Positions 8,596 through 18,279 of a stretch of 45,225 nucleotides of DNA are shown one piece after another. The stretch lies in assembly GCA_024635955.1 (NCBI GenBank), contig JAGXHX010000047.1:1-45225 (forward strand). The letters are read 5' to 3'. The notes beneath the pieces are model-generated. The model was given only the letters and a program-made list of their open reading frames with translations, made no database searches and was not told where the DNA came from. The stretch's first letter is position 1; every line of letters begins with the position of its first letter. Position numbers and translations under genes: made by a program. The DNA comes from Bacillota bacterium. Its GTDB lineage: Bacteria > Bacillota > TC1.

Positions 8596-10491
8596 GTGAA
8601 TTTCGTTGATAATTATAAAATAATAGTGATAGGTGGAGGACATAGTGGTACTGAAGCAGCATATGCAAGTGCTAAAATGGGTTTGTCAACTTTACTATTA
8701 ACAATTAGCCTTGATTCTATAGGACTTATGCCTTGCAATCCTTCTATAGGTGGACCTGCCAAAAGCCACTTGGTATTTGAAATTGATGCCTTAGGTGGTT
8801 TAATGGGTAAAATTGCTGACAGAACCTCAATTCAGAAAAAGATACTTAATAGAAGTAAAGGGCCCGCTGTTTATGCCTTGAGAGCTCAAATAAACAGATT
8901 TCTATATTCCAGAGAGATTATTAAAGAACTAGAGAATCTAGAAAACCTTGATATTGTTCAAGGTGAAGCTAAAGATATCTTAATTAACAACAATGGAAAA
9001 ATTATTGGGATAAGCTTAACTAATGGTTTGAATTATAGTTGTGAAAGTATAATTCTAGCAACAGGCACATATCTATCATCAAAAGTAATAATAGGTGATA
9101 TGGTAAAGGAATCTGGTCCTAATGAACTAAGTAATAGTAAATACCTGGCAAATTCATTGCATAATCTTGGCATAATGACACATTCATTTAAAACAGGTAC
9201 ACCTCCTAGATTACATAAGGGTAGCCTAAATATAGAAGAATTAGAATTACAGCCAGGTGATTCTCAAGATTATACCTTTAATTTTGAAGAAATTAAGGGC
9301 AATCTCCCTCAAGTGGATTGCTACCTGACATATACAACTGATAAAACTAAAAAAATAATAGAAGATAATATAAACAGATCACCTCTGTACTCAGGTCTCA
9401 TTACTGGAGTCGGACCAAGATATTGTCCATCGATAGAGGATAAAATAGTTCGTTTTCCTGAAAAAATAAGTCATCATTTATTTATTGAGCCTGAAGGTCA
9501 TGATGTAGAAGAAATTTACCTACAAGGATTTTCAACTAGTCTACCTGGAGATGTTCAAATAGAAATGGTTCACTCTATAAAAGGTCTTGAATCAGCCAAG
9601 GTTATGAAACTTGGCTATGCTATTGAGTATGAAGTTATCAATGCAACAGAACTAAAACTTACCCTAGAGTCCAAAAAAATAGCAAATCTATATTTTGCCG
9701 GTCAGATTAACGGAACTTCAGGTTATGAAGAAGCTGCAGCGCAAGGTTTAATAGCTGGAATAAATGCAGTATTAAAATTAAAAGATAAAGAACCGCTGAT
9801 ATTAGACAGATCTAATGGTTATATTGGAGTATTAATAGATGATTTGGTTACTAAAGGTACCGAAGAACCTTATAGAATGTTTACTTCGAGAGCTGAATAC
9901 AGATTACCGCTTAGGCAGTCTAATGCTGATAGACGTTTAACCAAAACAGGTTATGAAATTGGCTTAATTAAACAAGAGCGTTTCGAAAACTTCCAAAAGA
10001 AGATAGAAACTATAGACAAGGAAGTAAGTAGATTACAAAATCTGACCATTAATGCTGATGATGAAGCTGTTAAGCAACTTGTACAGATGTCTAAAAGTTC
10101 AGCCTTAGAACAAAATATTAAAGCGTCAGCCTTAATTAGAAGACCAGAGATAAGTTACTTAGATGTTACTAAAATATACCCACCAGAAGAGATTATCAGT
10201 TCAAGAGAAGGGGAAGAAGTAGAACTATTAATTAAATATGAAGGCTATATTAAAAAACAAATTGAACAAGTAGAAAATTATTCTAAAGGTGAAAAAAAGC
10301 TAATTCCAGAATGGCTCACTGACTATAGACTAGTAAAAGGACTTACTAGTGAGGCAATAGAAAAACTCAACACCGTAAAACCTTTATCAATAGGGCAAGC
10401 AAGTAGAATATCAGGTATTACGCCTGCAGATATTCATGTACTATTAATATATTTAGAACAAATAAAAAGACAGGAGAAAAATGATGTTTAA
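8596..10491 (+). CDS. mnmG: tRNA uridine-5-carboxymethylaminomethyl(34) synthesis enzyme MnmG
   Basis: YKIIVIGGGHSGTEAAYASAKMG, CNPSIGGPAKSHLVFEIDALGG, GTSGYEEAAAQGLIAGINA; GTG start with RBS taggagg. Confidence 0.97.
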   Translation: MNFVDNYKIIVIGGGHSGTEAAYASAKMGLSTLLLTISLDSIGLMPCNPSIGGPAKSHLVFEIDALGGLMGKIADRTSIQKKILNRSKGPAVYALRAQINRFLYSREIIKELENLENLDIVQGEAKDILINNNGKIIGISLTNGLNYSCESIILATGTYLSSKVIIGDMVKESGPNELSNSKYLANSLHNLGIMTHSFKTGTPPRLHKGSLNIEELELQPGDSQDYTFNFEEIKGNLPQVDCYLTYTTDKTKKIIEDNINRSPLYSGLITGVGPRYCPSIEDKIVRFPEKISHHLFIEPEGHDVEEIYLQGFSTSLPGDVQIEMVHSIKGLESAKVMKLGYAIEYEVINATELKLTLESKKIANLYFAGQINGTSGYEEAAAQGLIAGINAVLKLKDKEPLILDRSNGYIGVLIDDLVTKGTEEPYRMFTSRAEYRLPLRQSNADRRLTKTGYEIGLIKQERFENFQKKIETIDKEVSRLQNLTINADDEAVKQLVQMSKSSALEQNIKASALIRRPEISYLDVTKIYPPEEIISSREGEEVELLIKYEGYIKKQIEQVENYSKGEKKLIPEWLTDYRLVKGLTSEAIEKLNTVKPLSIGQASRISGITPADIHVLLIYLEQIKRQEKNDV

Positions 10492-11191
10492 AGAGATACT
10501 TATAAATTACTACAACAACATTACTCCTGAACAGCTAAATATGCTCAACGAGTATTATATATTGCTTTCGGAACATTCCAAACTTTATAACCTTACAGCT
10601 ATTAACGAAGAAGATGAAGTTGTTATCAAACATTTTTATGATTCGCTTATGTTCTATGATGCACTTGAATTAAATGATAATAAAAAACTAAAAATAGTAG
10701 ATATGGGGAGTGGCGCAGGCTTTCCAGGATTAGTTGCAGCTATAATGAATGATAGTTGTTCATTTACTCTGGTAGATTCAGTTGGAAAAAAAGTAAATTT
10801 CACAAAAATTGTTGCTGAAAAGTTAAAGCTTAAAAATCTCACTGCTATCCATGCAAGGAGCGAAACACTTGGACAAGACTTCAAATATAGAGAACAGTTT
10901 GATATCGGTGTTGCTCGAAGTCTGGCTTACCTGCCAGTACTAAGTGAATATCTACTACCTTTAATAAGGGTTGGCGGCAAAATGATAATCACAAAGGAAT
11001 ATCCAATTGAAGAGGAATTGAGTGTTAGTAAGAAGGCACTGAAGATACTTGGCGGTAAATTTATAAAGGATCAAGCTTACGAACTTCCTATTTTCAACAA
11101 CAAAAGAGCTTTTCTGACCTTTTCTAAAGAAAGAAAGACACCAGCTGAATATCCAAGAAGAGAAGGTATTCCTTCAAAAAAACCTATTTAG
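10481..11191 (+). CDS. rsmG: 16S rRNA (guanine(527)-N(7))-methyltransferase RsmG
   Basis: YNLTAINEEDEVVIKHFYDSL, IVDMGSGAGFPGLVAAI, GVARSLAYLPVLSEYLLPL; synteny mnmG-rsmG-parA. Confidence 0.95.
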   Translation: MMFKEILINYYNNITPEQLNMLNEYYILLSEHSKLYNLTAINEEDEVVIKHFYDSLMFYDALELNDNKKLKIVDMGSGAGFPGLVAAIMNDSCSFTLVDSVGKKVNFTKIVAEKLKLKNLTAIHARSETLGQDFKYREQFDIGVARSLAYLPVLSEYLLPLIRVGGKMIITKEYPIEEELSVSKKALKILGGKFIKDQAYELPIFNNKRAFLTFSKERKTPAEYPRREGIPSKKPI

Positions 11192-11193
11192 AA

Positions 11194-11209
11194 TGTTTCA
11201 CGTGAAACA
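11194..11209. promoter_or_regulatory. parS: parS centromere site 1 (perfect 16-bp consensus, within a perfect 22-bp palindrome 11191-11212)
   Basis: TGTTTCACGTGAAACA read directly; the extended palindrome is GAATGTTTCACGTGAAACATTC. Confidence 0.98.
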
Positions 11210-11270
11210 TTCTATTTATATTTTTATTATGTTATAATTTAAAATGCACAAATAAAATATAGAGGTAAAT

Positions 11271-12026
11271 ATGAAAACAATAGCAATAATTAATCAAAAG
11301 GGTGGAGTAGCAAAAACTACTAGCACTATAAATTTAGCAGCCTATCTGGCATTAGAGGGCAAGAAGACTTTGATCATTGACCTAGATCCACAAGGAAACG
11401 CCACTAGTGGTCTTGGTGTAAATAGATTTGATTTATCAAGATGTGTTTATGAGGCTATAATTGACGGTTTGTCTTATAAGGATATTCTCGTTAAAACTAA
11501 AATTAAAAATTTAGATTTACTACCTGCTACAATATCTTTAGCTGGCGCTGAGATAGAGATGGTGAATATGGAAAAAAGAGAATATTTATTAAAGAGATTA
11601 GTTGATGATATTAACGGATACGATTATATATTAATTGACTGTCCGCCTTCACTTGGACTACTTACTATAAATGCCTTAACTGCCTCGGATCAGTTTATTG
11701 TGCCAATTCAATGTGAATACTACGCATTAGAAGGCCTGGGCCAACTTCTTAAAACCATCGATCTTATAAAAAAGGGTTTAAATCCAGATTTAGAACTTAA
11801 CGGAGCTTTGATGACTATGTTTAATAGCACTCAAAACCTATCCTCGCAAGTTGTAGCTGAAGTTAGAGCTTTTTTTAAAGCTAAAGTTTTTGATACAGTA
11901 ATACCAAGAAGTGTACGATTATCAGAAGCTCCAAGCTATGGCGAAACAATATCGACCTATGCACCAACATCAAAAGGAGCTATCGCTTATGAAGCATTAG
12001 CTAAGGAGGTAATTAAACGTGGTTAA
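11271..12026 (+). CDS. parA: Chromosome partitioning ATPase ParA/Soj
   Basis: Deviant Walker A QKGGVAKTTSTINLA; LIIDLDPQGNATSGLG; YDYILIDCPPSLGLLTINAL. Confidence 0.95.
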   Translation: MKTIAIINQKGGVAKTTSTINLAAYLALEGKKTLIIDLDPQGNATSGLGVNRFDLSRCVYEAIIDGLSYKDILVKTKIKNLDLLPATISLAGAEIEMVNMEKREYLLKRLVDDINGYDYILIDCPPSLGLLTINALTASDQFIVPIQCEYYALEGLGQLLKTIDLIKKGLNPDLELNGALMTMFNSTQNLSSQVVAEVRAFFKAKVFDTVIPRSVRLSEAPSYGETISTYAPTSKGAIAYEALAKEVIKRG

Positions 12027-12870
12027 AAAAGGTTTAGGTAAAGGCTTGTCAGCTTTAATACCAGAAAATGAATCAACTGCTAGCACTGATGGTAAAATTA
12101 TGATGTTACCTATAGATATGATTAAAGCTAATCCTGATCAACCTAGGAAAAGATTCTCAACTGACTCTTTAAAAGAACTAGCTGAATCTATAAAAGAAAA
12201 CGGTATAATACAACCTCTTATTGTAACTAAAAAAGATGGAGTGTATTTTCTGATTGCAGGCGAAAGAAGGCTAAGAGCCTCTGCTTTAGCTGGTTTAACA
12301 GATGTTCCAGGGATAATAAGGAATATGGATGATGTCAATTCAGCTGCTGTGGCAATAATCGAAAATATCCAAAGAGAAAATCTTTCACCAATAGAAGAGA
12401 GTATTGCATATCAAAAATTAATTGACACTTATCTTCTTACTCAAGAAATGCTTGCTGTTAAATTAGGTAAAAGCAGAACCTATATAACTAATACCTTAAG
12501 ACTTTTACATCTTCCAGGTGAAGTAAAAACTTATATTGAAGAAAACTTAATTTCTTCAAGCCATGGCAGAAGCATACTAGCTGTTCCAAGTGAACATCAA
12601 CTAGAACTAGCTAACTATATAATAAAACATAAATTAAGTGTTAGAGAAACTGAAACTTTAGTTAAAGATTTTATTATTGATAAAATAAGACCACATAAAA
12701 TTGAAGTTCCTGCTGAAAAAGATGTTCATATTAAAGATGTCGAAAAAAGATTAGAAGGTTCTTTTGGCACCAAAGTTAGCATAAAAGGTAAAAATAAGGG
12801 GTCGATTACTTTAGAATACTATACAAAAGAAGATCTCATGAGAATAACTGACATTCTTTTATCCAAATAA
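12019..12870 (+). CDS. parB: Chromosome partitioning protein ParB/Spo0J
   Basis: KGLGKGLSALIP start; NPDQPRKRFSTDSLKELAESIKENGIIQPLIV; GERRLRASALAGL; ENIQRENLSPIEE. Confidence 0.95.
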   Translation: MVKKGLGKGLSALIPENESTASTDGKIMMLPIDMIKANPDQPRKRFSTDSLKELAESIKENGIIQPLIVTKKDGVYFLIAGERRLRASALAGLTDVPGIIRNMDDVNSAAVAIIENIQRENLSPIEESIAYQKLIDTYLLTQEMLAVKLGKSRTYITNTLRLLHLPGEVKTYIEENLISSSHGRSILAVPSEHQLELANYIIKHKLSVRETETLVKDFIIDKIRPHKIEVPAEKDVHIKDVEKRLEGSFGTKVSIKGKNKGSITLEYYTKEDLMRITDILLSK

Positions 12871-12886
12871 TGTTTCACGTGAAACA
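12871..12886. promoter_or_regulatory. parS: parS centromere site 2 (perfect 16-bp consensus)
   Basis: TGTTTCACGTGAAACA directly abutting the parB stop codon. Confidence 0.98.
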
Positions 12887-12898
12887 ATTGAGGTGAAC

Positions 12899-13945
12899 AT
12901 GCTTACACCATACTTATACTTAGAATATAAAAAATTAGTAGAAAACATAAGAACTATGTCCAATCTAGCTGAGAAAGCAAATATTGATTTAAGACCACAC
13001 TGCAAAAGTCACAAAACAGTAGAAATTGCCAAGTTGCAAATGCAATTTGGTGCATCAGGCATAACGGCATCTACTCTAAAAGAAGTTAAGATGCTAATTA
13101 ATGGTGGCGTTGATTCAATAACCTTAGCTTATCCACTTGTTAGTGAAGACAAAGTCAAATTATTTCAAGAACTAAAGAAGAAGGTAGACCTTAGATCAAT
13201 AGTTCTTGACTTTCAACATGCTAAATTTTTAAATGAATACTTTAGCAAGAAAAACCCTTTAATAGCCTACCTAAAAGTAGATTGTGGTTTAAATCGACTA
13301 GGAGTACAACCTGAAGCAATTGAGGATACAATTAAAAATATAAGTGAATTGGAAAATATCATTATTATAGGTCTTTTGACCCATGCCGGACAAAGCTATA
13401 GTGGACTGAATTCGTTAAAAGAAGTGGCTCGAATAGAAGCAGCTTCAGTATTAAGTAATAAAATTCCATCACTACTTGCGTCATGTGGCTCTACGCCCAC
13501 GGCAAAAGAATTGATGAAAATAGCTGGAATTGATGAAATTAGACCAGGAAACTATGTATTTTATGATAATACAATGATAAATCTTGGAGTTTGTAATATT
13601 GATAATTGTGCTTTATATATAAAATCAACAGTTTTAGCTATATACGCAGATTATATGGTTATTGATGCTGGCAGCAAGTCTTTATCAAGTGATAAAGGAG
13701 TTCATGGAAACAATACACTCAAGGGCTTTGGCCTTATACTTGAAGATCATAATTTAATAATAGATAGATTATCAGAAGAACATGGGATGGTTATTGGACA
13801 GATGATCTCCAAATTTAATATTGGAGATATTATAACAATTATTCCAAATCATGCTTGTACAGCTGTTAACTTATTTGATGAAATTAATGTTTTTGATGGT
13901 AATAAACTTTTTGATAGTTATAAAGTCAAGGGTAGGGGGCATTAA
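12899..13945 (+). CDS. PLP-dependent alanine-racemase-fold enzyme, D-threonine aldolase / D-serine dehydratase-like family
   Basis: LRPHCKSHKTVEIAKLQMQFGASGITASTLKEVKMLINGGVDSITLAYPLV; LLTHAGQSY; HACTAVNLFDE metal-site-like C-terminus; RBS gaggtg before ATG 12899. Confidence 0.85.
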   Translation: MLTPYLYLEYKKLVENIRTMSNLAEKANIDLRPHCKSHKTVEIAKLQMQFGASGITASTLKEVKMLINGGVDSITLAYPLVSEDKVKLFQELKKKVDLRSIVLDFQHAKFLNEYFSKKNPLIAYLKVDCGLNRLGVQPEAIEDTIKNISELENIIIIGLLTHAGQSYSGLNSLKEVARIEAASVLSNKIPSLLASCGSTPTAKELMKIAGIDEIRPGNYVFYDNTMINLGVCNIDNCALYIKSTVLAIYADYMVIDAGSKSLSSDKGVHGNNTLKGFGLILEDHNLIIDRLSEEHGMVIGQMISKFNIGDIITIIPNHACTAVNLFDEINVFDGNKLFDSYKVKGRGH

Positions 13946-15337
13946 ATGAAAGAATTATTCAGAAAAATCAAAAAAATAGATAAACTATTGCAATTACCTG
14001 AATTAGAAGGTCTTAGAGACCTATATAGTGATGCATATTTGATGGATTCTATTAAATATGCAGTTAAAATTGTTAGAAATAAAATAAATAGTAGCATGAT
14101 TACCATTGAAAATAATATTGATTCAGCTATCGTTTCTGAAACAATAAAACATATAACCTTGGAACAAAAGCCTAATTTGCAAAGAGTTTTGAACTGTACT
14201 GGCACTGTACTCCATACTAATTTAGGAAGAGCTATATTATCGAATAGAGCAAAAGAATCTTTATACTCACTAGCTGACCAATATTCTAATCTAGAGCTGA
14301 ATTTAAGTACTGGTAAAAGAGGTTCAAGATATGACCATATAACAAATTTACTTCAAAAACTTACAGGCTGTGAAGATGCTTTAGTAGTAAATAATAATGC
14401 TGCAGCAGTTCTATTGGTTTTAACAGCTCTAAGTAAAGGAAAAGAAGCTATTGTTTCTAGAGGTGAACTTGTAGAAATTGGTGGTTCCTTTAGAATACCA
14501 AATGTTATGGATTTCGGAGGAGCTAAATTAAAAGAAATTGGAACTACAAATAAAACTCATCTTTTTGATTATGAAAATGCAATAAATAAAGAAACAGGTT
14601 TATTAGTAAAAGTTCATAATAGCAATTACACTATTAATGGCTTTACTAAAACAATTCCTGCAGAGGAACTTGTTCCTTTGAGCAAAAAGAAAAGGATCCC
14701 CATTTATTATGATCTTGGTAGTGGTGCCTTATTTGATTTTAGTCCCTACGGTATTCAAGAACCAACCGTAAAGACTCTAATTAAAAGCGGTGTTGACATA
14801 TTATCATTTAGTGGAGATAAGCTCTTAGGTGGTCCTCAAGGAGGAATAATTGTAGGGAAGAAAAAATTAATAGATAAAATAAAAAAGAATCAATTATTGA
14901 GAGCTATAAGAGTAGATAAATTAACTTTATCTGCATTAGAAGGCACATTGCTAGAGTATCTGGACATGGATAAAGTAAAAACTGATAATCCTACTATTAA
15001 TATGTTAACAGTTGATTTAGATACATTAGAGAGAAAAGCGATAATATTAAAAAAAATGTTTGAAAAAGAAAATATATCTTTTAATATTAAAAATTTAAAC
15101 TCATTATCTGGTGGCGGTTCGTTACCAGATAAGAAGCTTCCATCCTTTTGCTTGATATTTGAGGTGGATGACAAAGTAAGTCTACCAAAATTAGTAGAGA
15201 ATATAAGACTTAATAGAATACCTATTCTTGTAAGAGTAAAAGAGAATAAACTGATTATGGACTTAAGAACTATAAAAGAAGAGGATTTTGAAGTGCTAGT
15301 AGAAGAATTTTCTAGAGTTTACAAAGGTACAATATAA
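13946..15337 (+). CDS. selA: L-seryl-tRNA(Sec) selenium transferase SelA
   Basis: RVLNCTGTVLHTNLGRAILS, ALVVNNNAAAVLLVLTAL, SFSGDKLLGGPQGGIIVGKK; followed by selB. Confidence 0.96.
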   Translation: MKELFRKIKKIDKLLQLPELEGLRDLYSDAYLMDSIKYAVKIVRNKINSSMITIENNIDSAIVSETIKHITLEQKPNLQRVLNCTGTVLHTNLGRAILSNRAKESLYSLADQYSNLELNLSTGKRGSRYDHITNLLQKLTGCEDALVVNNNAAAVLLVLTALSKGKEAIVSRGELVEIGGSFRIPNVMDFGGAKLKEIGTTNKTHLFDYENAINKETGLLVKVHNSNYTINGFTKTIPAEELVPLSKKKRIPIYYDLGSGALFDFSPYGIQEPTVKTLIKSGVDILSFSGDKLLGGPQGGIIVGKKKLIDKIKKNQLLRAIRVDKLTLSALEGTLLEYLDMDKVKTDNPTINMLTVDLDTLERKAIILKKMFEKENISFNIKNLNSLSGGGSLPDKKLPSFCLIFEVDDKVSLPKLVENIRLNRIPILVRVKENKLIMDLRTIKEEDFEVLVEEFSRVYKGTI

Positions 15338-17220
15338 TGAGCTTTTATATTGTAGGAACCGCTGGTCATATAGACCATGGTAAAACTGAACTATCAAAGG
15401 CTCTAACAGGTGTTCAAACAGACAGATTAAAAGAAGAACAACAAAGAGGAATGTCAATTAAACTTGGCTTTGCACCTCTAAAACTTAATGATGAAATAAC
15501 TTTAGGTCTAGTTGATGTGCCAGGTCATGAAAAATTTATACAACAAATGTTATCAGGTGCTTCAGGTATGGACTTAGTCCTCCTTGTTATCGCAGCTACA
15601 GAAGGGATTATGCCCCAAACAAAAGAACATATTGATATCATTTCTCTATTGGGTATTAAAAATATCATTGTGGCTTTAACCAAAAAAAGTCTGGTTGATG
15701 AAGATTTTCTAGAATTAGTAAAAGATGATATTGGAGAATATCTCAACAAAAGAGATTTTATAAATACACCAATTATTCCTGTAGACAGTATAACCCTAGA
15801 TGGAATAGATAAATTAAAAATAAAATTACAAGAAATGGTAGAAAATTTACCACCAAAATACCTAGGTAACTTTCCACGACTTCCAATCGACAGAGTCTTC
15901 ACACTACAAGGACATGGGACTATTGTTACCGGTACACTTTGGAGTGGAGAGATTTCTAAAGGAGATTTACTTAAAATATTTCCTATTGACCATAAAGTGA
16001 AAGTAAGGAATATACAAGTACATAATAAAAATGTAGAAACAGCTTATGCTGGACAAAGAGTTGCTCTAAATATACCTGATGTGACAATCAAAGAAATTCC
16101 ATCAGGAGCTGTACTATTAAAAGAAAATATAATCCAACCAACTTTCAAGGTTTCTGGAAATTTCAATTTACTAGAAGATAAACAAAGCATGCGTAATCTA
16201 GATAAAATTAGAGTTCACCTAGGAACAGGAGAAACAACAGGTAAACTAATACTTCTAGAAAATGATGAAATATATCCAGGTGAAGAACAACTTGCAGGTC
16301 TATATTTAGATAAAGCATTAGGAACTATCTTTGGAGATATTTTAATCATTAGAAAAGAAAATGGTAGTGAAACACTAGGTGGTTTTAGTGTTATAGAAGT
16401 TTTTCCTGATAAGTTTAAAAGAATGGATAATGATTTTATAACCGATCTAAGGAAAAAAGCAGAAGGCTCACTAGATGATAAGTTGCTATCAATTATTAGT
16501 AAATATCCATTTATTAACATTGATAACTTATCACTAAAAATGGCTATTTCTAAGAATGAAATTAAAGAATTATTGAAAAAAGAGATTGATATAGTAATTG
16601 AATTTGATAATCAATATCTTTTAAGTGAAAAGAAAATTAGTTTAATAGATGAGATTGTTGAATATATTAAATTTAAGTTGGAAAAAACACCACTTGTAGT
16701 TGGTGTTAGCAAAGAAGAAATAAGATCAAAATTCTTCAAAGACTGTAGTCAAAAAACCTTTAATGGTATAATAAAACTAGTAATTGGTGATAAACTTGAA
16801 ATAGTTGGAGATTTAATAAAAGAAACAGGACATGAAGTAAATCTAAATAAAGAAGATACAAAGATTATTGATAAAATTATTGAGGTTTATAACAAAGATG
16901 GTTTTAATACCAAAAACAATAAAGAAATGTCAGGATTTTTAAAGTTGTCAATTGATAAATATTTGAAATATTACAACTTTCTTATAGAAAATGGTAAACT
17001 GGTCAAAATAGATGAAAATATTTATCTTTCATTAATGGTATATGAGGATGCTATTAAAAAAATTAAAGACTATTGCTTAGTCAATGAATCTATTGATATA
17101 GGTAGTGCAAAGGACATACTTAATACATCCAGAAAATATATTGTTCCTTTTTTGGAACACTTGGATTACAAAAAGATTACAAAGAGATTAGAAAACAAAA
17201 GAGTATTAACAAGGAGGTAA
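15337..17220 (+). CDS. selB: Selenocysteine-specific elongation factor SelB
   Basis: MSFYIVGTAGHIDHGKTELSKALTGVQTDRLKEEQQRGMSIKLGFAPL; DVPGHEKFIQQMLSGASGMD; C-terminal winged-helix extension. Confidence 0.96.
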   Translation: MSFYIVGTAGHIDHGKTELSKALTGVQTDRLKEEQQRGMSIKLGFAPLKLNDEITLGLVDVPGHEKFIQQMLSGASGMDLVLLVIAATEGIMPQTKEHIDIISLLGIKNIIVALTKKSLVDEDFLELVKDDIGEYLNKRDFINTPIIPVDSITLDGIDKLKIKLQEMVENLPPKYLGNFPRLPIDRVFTLQGHGTIVTGTLWSGEISKGDLLKIFPIDHKVKVRNIQVHNKNVETAYAGQRVALNIPDVTIKEIPSGAVLLKENIIQPTFKVSGNFNLLEDKQSMRNLDKIRVHLGTGETTGKLILLENDEIYPGEEQLAGLYLDKALGTIFGDILIIRKENGSETLGGFSVIEVFPDKFKRMDNDFITDLRKKAEGSLDDKLLSIISKYPFINIDNLSLKMAISKNEIKELLKKEIDIVIEFDNQYLLSEKKISLIDEIVEYIKFKLEKTPLVVGVSKEEIRSKFFKDCSQKTFNGIIKLVIGDKLEIVGDLIKETGHEVNLNKEDTKIIDKIIEVYNKDGFNTKNNKEMSGFLKLSIDKYLKYYNFLIENGKLVKIDENIYLSLMVYEDAIKKIKDYCLVNESIDIGSAKDILNTSRKYIVPFLEHLDYKKITKRLENKRVLTRR

Positions 17221-17222
17221 AC

Positions 17223-17717
17223 ATGGCTAAAGATGCATCATTTGATATTGTCTCAGAGTTTGACATGCAAGAAATGGACAATGCAATCAACCAAACAAAA
17301 AAGGAAATTTTAACAAGGTATGATTTTAAAGGTTCAAAAGCAGAAGTGAATTTAACAAAAGAATCTATTACAATAGCTGCAGAAAATGATAGTAAAGTTA
17401 ATTCAATTGTTGACATACTACAATCAAAGGCTATAAAAAGAGGTTTATCATTAAAAGTTTTTGATTATGGCAAGATTGAAACAACAGCTGGTTCAATGGT
17501 TAAACAAACTATTACATTAAAACAAGGAATTAACCAAGATATAGCTAAGAAAATAGTTAAAGACATAAAAGAAAGTAAATTAAAAATTCAAAGCCAAATA
17601 CAAGGTGAAGTTGTAAGGGTAAGTGCAAAAAATATTGATGATTTGCAAACTATAATGGCAATGTTAAAAGAAAAGGATTTAGAAATACCATTGCAATTTA
17701 TAAACTTCAGGTCATAA
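17223..17717 (+). CDS. yajQ: YajQ family nucleotide-binding protein
   Basis: ASFDIVSEFDMQEMDNAINQTKKEILTRYDFKGSKAEV; VRVSAKNIDDLQTIMAMLKEKDLEIPLQFINFR. Confidence 0.95.
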   Translation: MAKDASFDIVSEFDMQEMDNAINQTKKEILTRYDFKGSKAEVNLTKESITIAAENDSKVNSIVDILQSKAIKRGLSLKVFDYGKIETTAGSMVKQTITLKQGINQDIAKKIVKDIKESKLKIQSQIQGEVVRVSAKNIDDLQTIMAMLKEKDLEIPLQFINFRS

Positions 17718-17727
17718 GGAGAATATA

Positions 17728-18270
17728 ATGGTTTTACTTATTGATATCCTATTACTAGTTATATATTTAGTAACTGTCTTAATTTGCTATAAAAGAGGTT
17801 TCTTCAGAGGACTTTTGGGTATAGCAAAAATTGTTTTTGCTATTATTGGTACCTACTATCTGCAAATATTATTAAGCCCTTTCTTTGATAGTTTTATACC
17901 AACGCATATAAAACTCCCAGATGCTATAAGTGGTAATTTAATAGATAATATTTTACAGACTCTTTTAAGCAGATTTGCAAGCTCAATCATTATCTTCATT
18001 GCTGTATATTTGATATTGAGTTTAATTAGCAATTTACTCTTAAATATACTGGAAGGTTTTATTCTAACCAAATGGCTTAATAGACTGGGAGGTCTAATAA
18101 TAGGCTTGGTTTTAGGTGTAGTAGTAGTTATTATTTCCAGCTACATTATTTCTCTAATACTATTATATAATAACTATACAACTGGTATAGTCATTATAAA
18201 TGAATCAAATATATTGAAACTATTTGTTGAAGATAACATTCAACTATTAGTACAAATTATTGGTAAGTAG
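17728..18270 (+). CDS. CvpA family membrane protein
   Basis: Four predicted TM segments with YKRGFFRGLLGIAKIVFAIIGTYY and a CvpA-like overall pattern. Confidence 0.78.
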   Translation: MVLLIDILLLVIYLVTVLICYKRGFFRGLLGIAKIVFAIIGTYYLQILLSPFFDSFIPTHIKLPDAISGNLIDNILQTLLSRFASSIIIFIAVYLILSLISNLLLNILEGFILTKWLNRLGGLIIGLVLGVVVVIISSYIISLILLYNNYTTGIVIINESNILKLFVEDNIQLLVQIIGK

Positions 18271-18279
18271 GTGAATACT

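Noticed and set aside
13942-14205. 87-aa minus-strand ORF opposite selA
   Set aside because: Antisense shadow of selA; no independent start signals.
15525-15902. 125-aa minus-strand ORF opposite selB
   Set aside because: Lies entirely antisense to the conserved GTPase domain of SelB; no recognisable motif.
12893-17220. tRNA-Sec (selC) or SECIS element near selA/selB
   Set aside because: The genes are packed with 0-2 nt gaps; no room for a tRNA gene and no in-frame TGA with hairpin recognised.
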